DNA of 64,000 bases from Rikenella sp031549665. Lineage in GTDB: Bacteria > Bacteroidota > Bacteroidia > Bacteroidales > Rikenellaceae. A program made the translations under genes and the position numbers. Position 1 is the first letter of the stretch; each line of letters begins with the position of its first letter. The DNA is taken from the NCBI GenBank assembly GCA_031549665.1, contig JAVBPJ010000015.1:18328-82327 (forward strand), written 5' to 3'. Below, in pieces: positions 50,589-58,371 of the stretch. The notes below the pieces were generated by a model. It was not told the origin of the DNA and made no database searches. It saw nothing but the letters and a program-made list of their open reading frames with translations.

Positions 50589-52562
50589 CTATTCCGTTTC
50601 GGGAAGAGTGGTCGGATAGGCTACCCGCCCGTGGTAGATGTTGTTCAGACGTATCTTGAACAGCTCCTTGACGCGGGTTACCTCGGCCAGCGACAGGTCG
50701 GACTGGCTCAACTGATGTTCGGCGATCTGGAGGTCGATCACCCGCTCGACCAGCTCGTCGATGGAGGCGCGGTCGTACCGGCCCAGCGAACGGGAGGCGG
50801 CTTCCACCCCATCGGCCATCATGCAAAGGGCCACCTCGCGGCGCACCGGCTTCGGCCCCGGGTAGCAGAACTCTTCGGGGTGTTCGACCGCGCCTTGCTG
50901 GCGAAGCTCTTCGGCATAGAAGTAGTAGATTTTTGCCGTGCCGTGGTGGCCGGTGATGAACTCCTGAATCGAGGCGGGTATGCCGCTCCGGCGAGCCAGT
51001 TCGGCCCCGTCGGTTACGTGGCGGCGGACAATTTCGGCGCTTTGCGAGGGGGTGAGCATCGAGTGGGGATTGAAGTCGCCCATCTGATTTTCGGAAAAAT
51101 AGAGCGGATTCTGCATCTTTCCGATGTCATGATACAGCGCGCCCGTGCGCGCCAGCAGCGGGTTGGCGCCGATCTCCTTTGCGGCCAGTTCGACCAGCGA
51201 AGCCACCTGCAGCGAGTGCTGGAAGGTACCGGGAGCCTTTTCAGCCAGTTGCATCAGGATCGGGTGGTTGGTGTCCGAAAATTCGAGCAGCGTGGCGTCC
51301 GACACGAAGCCGAAAATCCGTTCAAAAACATAGATCAACTGGTAGAGCGCCAGGAGCAGGGTGGCATTGCCGACAAACCAAAAGACGGGCAGGTAGCTGA
51401 CCTCTGCGTGTCCCTGCGTGGCCCAGCGGAACGCGGTGTACAGCAACGCCTCGACGATCACCACTCCGGCGGCGGCACGCAGCACGCTGTAACGGGTGTA
51501 GGCGTGGCGAACCATGAAGATCGCCACCATGCCGGCCACGAAATTGATGGTGAAAAATTCGAAACTGAAATGGACGAAGAAAGAGGCCAACAGGGCCGTC
51601 AGCGTGTTCCCGAAGATGGCTGTCCGCGTATCGAAGAAGGCCAGCAGCCAAATCCCCACCACCGGCAGCGGCACCAGGTAGGGCGAAAGCACGGGGGTTT
51701 GCACCACCAGGGCCATGAGTACGGCCATCAACAGGTAGAGGGTTTGCACAAACAGCATCGGCCTCCAATGGATGAACTGGCCGCGCGAGAAGTAGCGGAA
51801 AAAGATGTAGTTCATCGTCAACAGCACGGCGATCAATATCCAGCGGCCGATGAACGAGAAAGCGCTCCCGAGGCTGTATCCCGACCGGTTTTCGTACTCG
51901 CGGCGGAACGAAGCCAGCAGCATCTCGATCCGGCTGTCGACCATTTCGCCCTGCGACACGATCACCTCGCCGCTGCGCACCACCCCCTCGGTAGAGGCGA
52001 TGTGCTGCAGCGACTGTTCGCGCAAACGCACGTTCAACGAAGCGTCGTAACTGAGCGACGGGGCGATGTACTTTCCGTAAGCGGGCGATATGCCGCGCTG
52101 CTCGAGCAGGGTGAGCGACGAAGAGGGGGTATAGAGCAACACCGCAAACCGGGGTTGCAGGTAGTGCAGGCTGTCGATCCGGATCACCTTGTCGATGTAG
52201 TTTTGCTTGTCGGCCTCGGCCAGTACGCCGCTTTGGTAAATGTGTTCGATGGTGCGGTAAATGGTATCCTGCCGGGCGGCGGAGAGTCCCTGCTCGGCCA
52301 GGTCGTACCGGAGCGTGCGCAGCCGGTCGCCGACCAGCGTCGTGTCGAGCCGGAAAACGGGCTGGAACCCTTCCAGCAGCTCGCGGCGTTCGCGGCCGAT
52401 CTGTTCGTCGGTCTTGTAGATGGGAATATCGAACGGGGCAACCAGCGATTCTCCGTCCCAGATCTCGCCGGGCGAGAAATGAACGTCCAGCGTGGCCCGA
52501 CGGGGCATCAGCAGGGTAACGATCAGGGCGCTGACCAAAACGGCCATGACTTTTTTGTACAT
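50589..52562 (-). CDS. 7TM-HD family phosphodiesterase (PgpH-like)
   Basis: 657 residues. The order is an N-terminal membrane anchor (about 4-26), a large periplasmic 7TMR-HDED region, seven membrane helices (about 270-470) and a cytoplasmic HD domain. The HD domain carries FQHSLQVASLVELA, ALYHDIGKMQNP (HD metal motif) and FITGHHGTAKIYYF. Characterised PgpH proteins hydrolyse cyclic di-AMP to pApA, and that is the likely activity here. The ATG at 52562 is preferred over a GTG at 52583, because a -7 box (52585-52592) leaves no room for the longer form. Confidence 0.92.
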   Translation of the reverse strand: MYKKVMAVLVSALIVTLLMPRRATLDVHFSPGEIWDGESLVAPFDIPIYKTDEQIGRERRELLEGFQPVFRLDTTLVGDRLRTLRYDLAEQGLSAARQDTIYRTIEHIYQSGVLAEADKQNYIDKVIRIDSLHYLQPRFAVLLYTPSSSLTLLEQRGISPAYGKYIAPSLSYDASLNVRLREQSLQHIASTEGVVRSGEVIVSQGEMVDSRIEMLLASFRREYENRSGYSLGSAFSFIGRWILIAVLLTMNYIFFRYFSRGQFIHWRPMLFVQTLYLLMAVLMALVVQTPVLSPYLVPLPVVGIWLLAFFDTRTAIFGNTLTALLASFFVHFSFEFFTINFVAGMVAIFMVRHAYTRYSVLRAAAGVVIVEALLYTAFRWATQGHAEVSYLPVFWFVGNATLLLALYQLIYVFERIFGFVSDATLLEFSDTNHPILMQLAEKAPGTFQHSLQVASLVELAAKEIGANPLLARTGALYHDIGKMQNPLYFSENQMGDFNPHSMLTPSQSAEIVRRHVTDGAELARRSGIPASIQEFITGHHGTAKIYYFYAEELRQQGAVEHPEEFCYPGPKPVRREVALCMMADGVEAASRSLGRYDRASIDELVERVIDLQIAEHQLSQSDLSLAEVTRVKELFKIRLNNIYHGRVAYPTTLPETE

Positions 52563-52584
52563 AATCTCGAGGCTCTTTTGCACT

Positions 52585-52592
52585 CAAAGGTA
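52585..52592 (-). promoter_or_regulatory. -7 box (TACCTTTG) for the 7TM-HD gene
   Basis: An exact TAnnTTTG on the minus strand, 22 nt before the ATG at 52562. Confidence 0.6.
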
Positions 52593-52713
52593 CATTTTTT
52601 CCACCACCAAACGACGACCCTGCAGGCTCTTTTGCAACGAATCGGCCGCCCGGCGGCCGCTTCCGAAACCCCTCTTTTTTCAGCAGCTTTCCCGTACGCC
52701 GCACCCAAACGCA

Positions 52714-52750
52714 ACACAGCCCGCTACCCCGGCGGGGCGGCAGGCTGTGT
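52714..52750 (-). terminator. Hairpin after the TPR protein gene
   Basis: An 8-bp stem ACACAGCC (52714-52721) with GGCTGTGT (52743-52750) and an inner CCCC/GGGG pairing. Only a short T-run follows on the minus strand. Confidence 0.6.
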
Positions 52751-52784
52751 CGAAAAAGAGCGGTAAAATTACTGCTTCCGGCTG

Positions 52785-53753
52785 TTATTGGGCGGCGGCC
52801 ACTTCGGCGGCCAACGCTTTGGCCGCGGCGGCGTTCGGGCCAACGGTTACCCGCTTGAGCCATTCGATCGCTTTGGCTTTATTGTCCTTGTTTTGGTAGG
52901 CCACACCGGCAAGGTAGGCCACTTCGGCTTTCTTCACGGGGTCGGCCTGGGCGGCGTAGGCATCGGTCGCGTGGTCGATCACGTCGTCGTATTTTTTCAG
53001 CTTGTTGGCCATCTGCACCAGCATCAGGTTGGCTTCGGGATTGGTGGGAACGACTTTAAGCACCTGTTCGGTGTACTTTTTCAGTCCGTCGTAATCGTTT
53101 GCCTGGCCTGCTTTCGAGGCGGCTTCGAGCATGTACATCGTCAACTCGGTCTTCGAGTCGGCGGCCACTTTCGCGTATTTGGGATCGGCTCCGGCGGCAA
53201 TTACTTTGTCATACATTTCGACGGCCTGGTCCAGTTGGCCCTGTTCGCCGTAGCATTTGGCGATGAAATAAGCTACCTGCATGTCGGCGGGGTTGGTCTG
53301 GGCTACTTTCTGGAAGAATTCAAGGGCGCCCTTGTAGTCCTTTGCGTTGAAGGCGGCCACTCCCTTCATGTTGTACAGCTGTGAAAGCACCCGGGCGGCG
53401 GTGCTACGGACAGATGCGTTGCCGTATTTGTCGGCCAGCTCCTGGGCTTTGGTGAATTGGGCAATGGCGCCGTCGATGTTCTTGGCTTGGAACAGTGCGT
53501 TCCCGTATTGCAGGTAGAGCTTGGGCAGTTGGTCTTTCGCGGTTCGAACCATTTCGGCGGCCTCTTCGCCCACCACACTTTCGGCTGCGATCACCTCCTG
53601 CAGGAGGGCGGCGGCTTCGGTGTACTTTTTGGCGGCGATCAGTTCTCCGGCACTGTTCATTTTTGCGTTTACGTCTTCGATCGTTTGAGCCGAGGCGACG
53701 CCAACGGCCAGCGAGGCAATCAGCGCAAGGCTCCAGGTTTTCAGTTGTTTCAT
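52785..53753 (-). CDS. Exported tetratricopeptide-repeat protein
   Basis: 322 residues with a signal peptide ending ASAQT (MKQLKTWSLALIASLAVGVA). The mature part is built from TPR-like helix pairs about 34-40 residues apart, for example LIAAKKYTEAAALLQEVI, GNALFQAKNIDGAIAQFTKA, GVAAFNAKDYKGALEFFQKV and CYGEQGQLDQAVEMYDKVI. It is presumably a periplasmic scaffold for protein-protein contacts; the partner is unknown. Very rich in Ala and Lys. Confidence 0.88.
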   Translation of the reverse strand: MKQLKTWSLALIASLAVGVASAQTIEDVNAKMNSAGELIAAKKYTEAAALLQEVIAAESVVGEEAAEMVRTAKDQLPKLYLQYGNALFQAKNIDGAIAQFTKAQELADKYGNASVRSTAARVLSQLYNMKGVAAFNAKDYKGALEFFQKVAQTNPADMQVAYFIAKCYGEQGQLDQAVEMYDKVIAAGADPKYAKVAADSKTELTMYMLEAASKAGQANDYDGLKKYTEQVLKVVPTNPEANLMLVQMANKLKKYDDVIDHATDAYAAQADPVKKAEVAYLAGVAYQNKDNKAKAIEWLKRVTVGPNAAAAKALAAEVAAAQ

Positions 53754-53828
53754 CGTCAGTTTAGGTTCTTATGGTTTTGTTGTTTCGAACGGTCGAACTT
53801 GGCAAATGTGGCGATTTTTTCGGTAAAA

Positions 53829-54290
53829 TCAAAACTTCCCGCCCTGCTTTTTGCGCAATTCGGCGAAAAAGCGGCTGACTATTTCGCCGCACGGTTCTTC
53901 CAGAACGCCTGCCGTAACGGTTGTTTTCGGATGGAGCAGCTCCTCGGAAAGGGTGCGGTAACCCCGTTTGGGGTCGGACGCGCCGTAGACCAGCGTCCCG
54001 AGCTGCGCCCAACGCAGGGCGGCGGCGCACATCGGACAGGGTTCCACGGTTACGTAAAGGGTGCAGCGGTCGAGGTACTTGCCTCCCAGCGTGCCTGCCG
54101 CCGCCGTAATGGCCTGCATTTCGGCATGGGCGGTGGGATCGCCCAGCGTTTCGGTCAGGTTGTGCGCCCGGGCGATGATACGCCCTCCGGCAACGACCAC
54201 CGCGCCGATGGGAACCTCGCCCCGCTCGCCCGCCAAGGCGGCCTGGTCGAGGGCGGCTCGCATGAACGTTTCGTGGGGATTAGCTTCCAT
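53829..54290 (-). CDS. tadA: tRNA-specific adenosine deaminase
   Basis: 153 residues. Deaminates A34 to inosine in tRNA-Arg(ACG). The zinc-deaminase motifs are DPTAHAEMQAI (HAE) and VEPCPMCAAALRWAQ (PCxxC), and the family LVYGASDPKRGY block follows. Its first 11 bp overlap the end of the upstream yitT-like gene, so it is translated as part of the plsY-yitT-tadA operon. A bifunctional guanine-deaminase-like role is possible but less likely given the length and motifs. Confidence 0.93.
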   Translation of the reverse strand: MEANPHETFMRAALDQAALAGERGEVPIGAVVVAGGRIIARAHNLTETLGDPTAHAEMQAITAAAGTLGGKYLDRCTLYVTVEPCPMCAAALRWAQLGTLVYGASDPKRGYRTLSEELLHPKTTVTAGVLEEPCGEIVSRFFAELRKKQGGKF

Positions 54291-55167
54291 GGGGCGGAAC
54301 AAACTCTTTGAATCCCTCGCCGAGGGTTTCGTGGGCCTTGACCACAATGAGGAAAGCGCGGGGATCGATGGCGCGGACCCGGTCCTGGATCAGCACCACC
54401 TCGCGGCGGGAAACCACCACGAAGATCATCTCCTTGGGCGATTCGGTGTACATGCCCGACGATTGGATGTAGGTGCCTCCGCGCCCCAACTCTTCGAGGA
54501 TGAAGGCTTTGATCTGTTCGTGTTTGTCGGACAGGATGAAGAGCAGTTTGTCGCTCCCACCCCCCTCCAGCACGGAGTCGATCACCCGGGTACTCAGAAA
54601 AATGGTTACCAGCGAATAGAGGGGCAGTCGCCAGTCGCCCAGCACCACCAGCCCGAACAGCACCACCATCGAATCGACGTAAAGCAGGGCCCTCCCCACC
54701 GGAATACGCGCGTAGCGCGATACGATCATGGCCACGATATCGGTTCCGCCCGAGGTGGCGTGGCTCTTCATAATCCACCCGACGCCCAGTCCCAGCAGGC
54801 TGCCGCCAAACAGGCAGGCCAGCAGGATGTCGTCGCTCAGATCGACCCGTCCGCCGAGCATCGTGGCGGGGTCGCTCCCCACGCACCAGGTCAGTCCGTT
54901 CATCAGCAACGGCGTGAGCAGGGCGGCGACAATGGTTTTGATTCCGAAACGGGCGCCGAATATCCGCAGGCCGGCCAGCAGCAACGGAACGTCGAGCATC
55001 AGCCCCCACGTACCCACCTGCACGCCGGGCATCAGGTAGTTCAGCACCACGCCGGTGCCGTAAACACCGCCGGGGACAATGCGGTAGGGGGTGATAAAAA
55101 GAACGTAGGCAACGGCGATCGCCACCGCGCCAAGCAGCATGTAGATCCAGGGGCGAACCTTATTCAT
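54280..55167 (-). CDS. YitT family membrane protein (DUF2179 C-terminus)
   Basis: 295 residues. Five to six membrane helices occupy the first about 210 residues, with the family motifs YRIVPGGVYGTGVVLNYL and HATSGGTDIVAMIVSRY. A cytoplasmic DUF2179 domain follows (LFILSDKHEQIKAFILEELG, GRGGTYIQSSGMYTESPKEM). The function of the family is unknown. It overlaps plsY upstream by 8 bp and tadA downstream by 11 bp. Confidence 0.9.
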   Translation of the reverse strand: MNKVRPWIYMLLGAVAIAVAYVLFITPYRIVPGGVYGTGVVLNYLMPGVQVGTWGLMLDVPLLLAGLRIFGARFGIKTIVAALLTPLLMNGLTWCVGSDPATMLGGRVDLSDDILLACLFGGSLLGLGVGWIMKSHATSGGTDIVAMIVSRYARIPVGRALLYVDSMVVLFGLVVLGDWRLPLYSLVTIFLSTRVIDSVLEGGGSDKLLFILSDKHEQIKAFILEELGRGGTYIQSSGMYTESPKEMIFVVVSRREVVLIQDRVRAIDPRAFLIVVKAHETLGEGFKEFVPPHGS

Positions 55168-55807
55168 CCGCGGCTATGGGTTTCTTTTTCCTCCACAGAA
55201 AGAGGTAGGTTTTCGATTCGACTCCCGCCTTCAGGCGTTTGATGTTGTTGCGGTGGGTGATCAGAATGGCCAGGGCTACCAGGCAGCCGAAAATGATTTT
55301 CGAGGGGGACGAAAATCCGTCGACCAGGTAGATGTAAAACGGGAAAAGAATCGCGGCCGCCATCGACCCCACCGAGACGTAGTGCGTACCCGCCAGGACG
55401 ATCAGGAAAGTGGCTACCGACATCAGGGCCGGCACCTGGGCAATACCCAACAGGCAACCCGCCATGGTGGAGACCCCTTTCCCTCCGCGAAATCCGGCGA
55501 AAATGGGGAAGATATGGCCCAGCACGGCGGCGGCCGTCAGGGCGATGTCGAGGTAGAACTGGGGTTCGCCTTCGAGCGGGGTCAGCACCGAAAGCATCAC
55601 GGCGGCATACCCCTTGGCGGCATCGATGATGTAGACCGGCAGGGCCGCTTTCCGCCCAAGCACCCGCAGCATGTTGGTGGCCCCTGCGTTGTGGCTTCCG
55701 TGTTCCCGAATGTCGATGTGGTAAAAAGCCTTACTGATCCACACAGCGCTGGGTATCGAGCCCAACAGGTAAGCAGCTACAATCAACGCACAGATAACGA
55801 GGGTCAT
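55160..55807 (-). CDS. plsY: Acyl-phosphate:glycerol-3-phosphate acyltransferase
   Basis: 215 residues with five membrane helices. It makes lysophosphatidic acid from acyl-phosphate in phospholipid synthesis. The three conserved loops are visible: LLGSIPSAVW, then HGSHNAGATNMLRVLG and the glycine-rich GFRGGKGVSTMAG, and the terminal ITHRNNIKRL. First gene of the operon with yitT and tadA. The start MTLVICALIVAAYLLG at 55807 begins directly with a membrane helix, as in the family. Confidence 0.95.
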   Translation of the reverse strand: MTLVICALIVAAYLLGSIPSAVWISKAFYHIDIREHGSHNAGATNMLRVLGRKAALPVYIIDAAKGYAAVMLSVLTPLEGEPQFYLDIALTAAAVLGHIFPIFAGFRGGKGVSTMAGCLLGIAQVPALMSVATFLIVLAGTHYVSVGSMAAAILFPFYIYLVDGFSSPSKIIFGCLVALAILITHRNNIKRLKAGVESKTYLFLWRKKKPIAADE

Positions 55808-55836
55808 ATCATCAAAAAAATTAGGAATGCAAGGAA

Positions 55837-55844
55837 CAAATATA
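55837..55844 (-). promoter_or_regulatory. -7 box (TATATTTG) for plsY-yitT-tadA
   Basis: An exact TAnnTTTG on the minus strand, 29 nt before the plsY ATG. Confidence 0.55.
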
Positions 55845-55991
55845 GCAAAAAGAACGATTGGTCGTTCCCGCCCGGCCCATGAATCCCGAAGATTTCGGAC
55901 TCCCGACAAGCCGCAATGCCCAAAACCGGCTGCGGACGGCGGTCCGAAGCGGGCATTCCCGCCGAACTGCCCGAAAGTCGGCTGTGGAAGT

Positions 55992-56981
55992 TTAAATGCG
56001 TTTGATGCCCATGATCTCGCGCACCTCGGCCACCGTACGCGAGGCGGAGGCTTGCGCCTTTTCGGCACCCATCTGCACCACTCTCGACAAACGGGCGGGG
56101 TCGCCCTGGATGGCCTGAATGCGTTCACGGATGGGGGCGATCACGGCCACAAGGTCTTCGGCCAGTTGCTTTTTGAGGTCGCCGTAGCGGATCGAGCAAG
56201 CGGCGTACTGGTCTTTGAAGTACTGCAACGTGTCGGGCGCAGACACCAGTTCCATGAGCGTAAATATGTTGCGTACGGGTTCGGAGGGTTCGCTGCCCGG
56301 CTCGACGGGGCCGCTGTCGGTTACGGCGCGCATTACTTTTTTTCGGATCTGGTCGTCGGTGTCGATCAGGTAGATGCCGTTCCCTTCGCTTTTTCCCATT
56401 TTTCCCGAGCCGTCGAGGCCGGGCACCTTCACCAGTTGCGACCCGAAATTGTAGGGTTCCGGTTCGGGAAAGTACTCCACGCCGTACAGGTTATTGAAGC
56501 GGCGGGCAAAGTGGCGGGTCATCTCCAGGTGCTGTTCCTGGTCTTTCCCCACGGGAACCTTGTGCGCCTTGTGGATCAGGATATCGGCCGCCATCAGCAC
56601 CGGGTAGGTGAGCAGGCCCGCGTTGACGTTGTCGGCGTGTTTGCGCATCTTCTCCTTGAACGAGGCGGTGCGCTCCAGCTCGCCCACATAGGCGTGCATG
56701 CCCAGCAGCAGGTAGAGTTCGGCCACCTGGGGCTGGTCGCTCTGCACGAAAAGGGTGGAGCGTTCGGGGTCGAGTCCGGCGGCCAGGTATTCGGCCAGGA
56801 TGTTCCGCACGTTGGCGTTCAGGGCGGCCGGATCGGGATGGGTCGTCAGGGAGTGGTAATCGGCGATAAAAAAGTAGCACTCGGCATCCTGCTGCATTTT
56901 GATAAAATTGCGCAAGGCGCCGAAGTAGTTTCCAAGGTGCAGGTGTCCGGTCGACCGGATCCCGCTGACAACGCGTTCCAT
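55992..56981 (-). CDS. trpS: Tryptophanyl-tRNA synthetase
   Basis: 329 residues, a bacterial class I synthetase. The HIGH-type motif is in SGIRSTGHLHLGNYFGALRN, and the KMSKS loop reads GSGKMGKSEGN (KMGKS). PVLMADILIHKAHKVPVGKD and DQEQHLEMTRHFARRFN are the family blocks for Trp and ATP binding. Single gene with a -7 box at 57007-57014, back-to-back with the ABC permease gene. Confidence 0.97.
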   Translation of the reverse strand: MERVVSGIRSTGHLHLGNYFGALRNFIKMQQDAECYFFIADYHSLTTHPDPAALNANVRNILAEYLAAGLDPERSTLFVQSDQPQVAELYLLLGMHAYVGELERTASFKEKMRKHADNVNAGLLTYPVLMAADILIHKAHKVPVGKDQEQHLEMTRHFARRFNNLYGVEYFPEPEPYNFGSQLVKVPGLDGSGKMGKSEGNGIYLIDTDDQIRKKVMRAVTDSGPVEPGSEPSEPVRNIFTLMELVSAPDTLQYFKDQYAACSIRYGDLKKQLAEDLVAVIAPIRERIQAIQGDPARLSRVVQMGAEKAQASASRTVAEVREIMGIKRI

Positions 56982-57006
56982 CGTATGTGGCTGATTTTTG
57001 ATTCCG

Positions 57007-57014
57007 CAAAAGTA
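57007..57014 (-). promoter_or_regulatory. -7 box (TACTTTTG) for trpS
   Basis: An exact TAnnTTTG on the minus strand, 25 nt before the trpS ATG. Confidence 0.55.
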
Positions 57015-57045
57015 GGGAAACGGTAGCTAATCCGCAAAAAATGGC

Positions 57046-57053
57046 TACTTTTG
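57046..57053 (+). promoter_or_regulatory. -7 box (TACTTTTG) immediately before the ABC permease ATG
   Basis: TACTTTTG is followed by AAGCA and an ATG at 57059. It lies inside the first codons of the longer reading from 57041, which argues for 57059 and for a leaderless transcript. Confidence 0.5.
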
Positions 57054-57058
57054 AAGCA

Positions 57059-58315
57059 ATGTTCTCCTCGCTGTTATTCACCTGCAAGCAGGTTTACGAA
57101 AGTTTCCGGTTCGCCCTGGCGAGCGTGGCCATCAACAAGCTGCGCACGGGGCTGTCCCTGCTGGGGATCACCATCGGTATCTTTGCCATCATCTCGGTGT
57201 TCACGCTGATCGATTCGCTGGAGCTGAACATCCGTAAGAACATCGACTCGATGGGGAGCAACATGGTGTACGTCGGCCAGTTCCCCTGGGTTCCCGAAGA
57301 GGGGGGCCAATTCGAGTGGTGGAAATACATGAACCGCCCCGTCGTTTCGTACGACGAGTTCGAACAGCTGCAAAACGATATGCCCCAGGCCGAAGCGGTG
57401 GCTTACTCGTACAGTTTCAACCGCACCATCCGGCAGGGCAACCTTTCCATACAGGGAAGCATTACCGGGGCCACGCAGGACTATTACATGATGCGCGAAA
57501 TAGAAATCGAGCAGGGGCGCTACTTCACCCCCTACGAGTCGGCCCGCGGGGCGCGCGCAGCCATCATCGGTTCGAACATCGCCGCCGAACTCTTCGGCGA
57601 GGAAGACCCTATCGGCAAGACGATCAAAATCAGCGGATCGAAAACCGAGGTCATCGGCGTGCTGGCCAAAGAGGGGCAAAGCATGTTCGGCAATTCGTCC
57701 GACGATGCGGTGCTGATCCCCTACCTGTTTGCCCGTACCCTGGCCAATCCCCGCTGGCGTTCGCCCGATCTGATCGTTCGCGGCCCGGCCGACCAGAGCC
57801 TCGACGAACTAGCCCTCGAAGTAGACGCCGCCATGCGCCGCATCCGTCGGCTCAGCCCTTCGGCCGAGGCCAATTTCGCCATCAACCTGCCCAGCGCCAT
57901 CATCAAGCAGCTCGACTCCATTTTTGTTTCGATCAACCTGGCCGGAGGCATCATCGGCATCTTTTCCATTCTGGTGGGCGGCTTCGGCGTGGCCAACATT
58001 ATGTTCGTTTCGGTGCGCGAACGCACCACGCAGATCGGGATCCAAAAGGCGCTCGGGGCAAGGCCCTACTTCATCCTGCTCCAATTCCTGTTCGAGGCCG
58101 TGTTGCTCTCGGTGGCCGGAGGGGTCGTCGGGCTGGGGCTGATCTTCCTCGGAACGCTGATCGTGAGCGGCATCACCGATTTTGCGGTTGCACTCACCCC
58201 TGGCAACATCCTGCTGGGACTGGCCATATCGTCGGTCATCGGGGCCATTTCGGGCTTTTTCCCCGCCTGGTCCGCCGCACGGATGGAGCCGGTGAAGGCC
58301 ATCTTTAAAACCTAA
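57059..58315 (+). CDS. MacB-type ABC transporter permease
   Basis: 418 residues from the ATG at 57059 (an in-frame ATG at 57041 would add six). The first membrane helix is INKLRTGLSLLGITIGIFAI. A large periplasmic MacB_PCD domain (about 45-265) follows, then three C-terminal FtsX helices (GGIIGIFSILVGGFGVANIM, RTTQIGIQKALGARPYFILL, and the end AWSAARMEPVKAIF). Such permeases work with a separate ATPase in MacAB-like or lipoprotein-handling pumps. No ATPase gene is adjacent in the window, so the partner and substrate are unknown. Confidence 0.92.
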   Translation: MFSSLLFTCKQVYESFRFALASVAINKLRTGLSLLGITIGIFAIISVFTLIDSLELNIRKNIDSMGSNMVYVGQFPWVPEEGGQFEWWKYMNRPVVSYDEFEQLQNDMPQAEAVAYSYSFNRTIRQGNLSIQGSITGATQDYYMMREIEIEQGRYFTPYESARGARAAIIGSNIAAELFGEEDPIGKTIKISGSKTEVIGVLAKEGQSMFGNSSDDAVLIPYLFARTLANPRWRSPDLIVRGPADQSLDELALEVDAAMRRIRRLSPSAEANFAINLPSAIIKQLDSIFVSINLAGGIIGIFSILVGGFGVANIMFVSVRERTTQIGIQKALGARPYFILLQFLFEAVLLSVAGGVVGLGLIFLGTLIVSGITDFAVALTPGNILLGLAISSVIGAISGFFPAWSAARMEPVKAIFKT

Positions 58316-58371
58316 CCCCCTCGGCCCGGCCGAGTTCATACCTCCCCATGCGACGATTCCCCCTTTGCCGT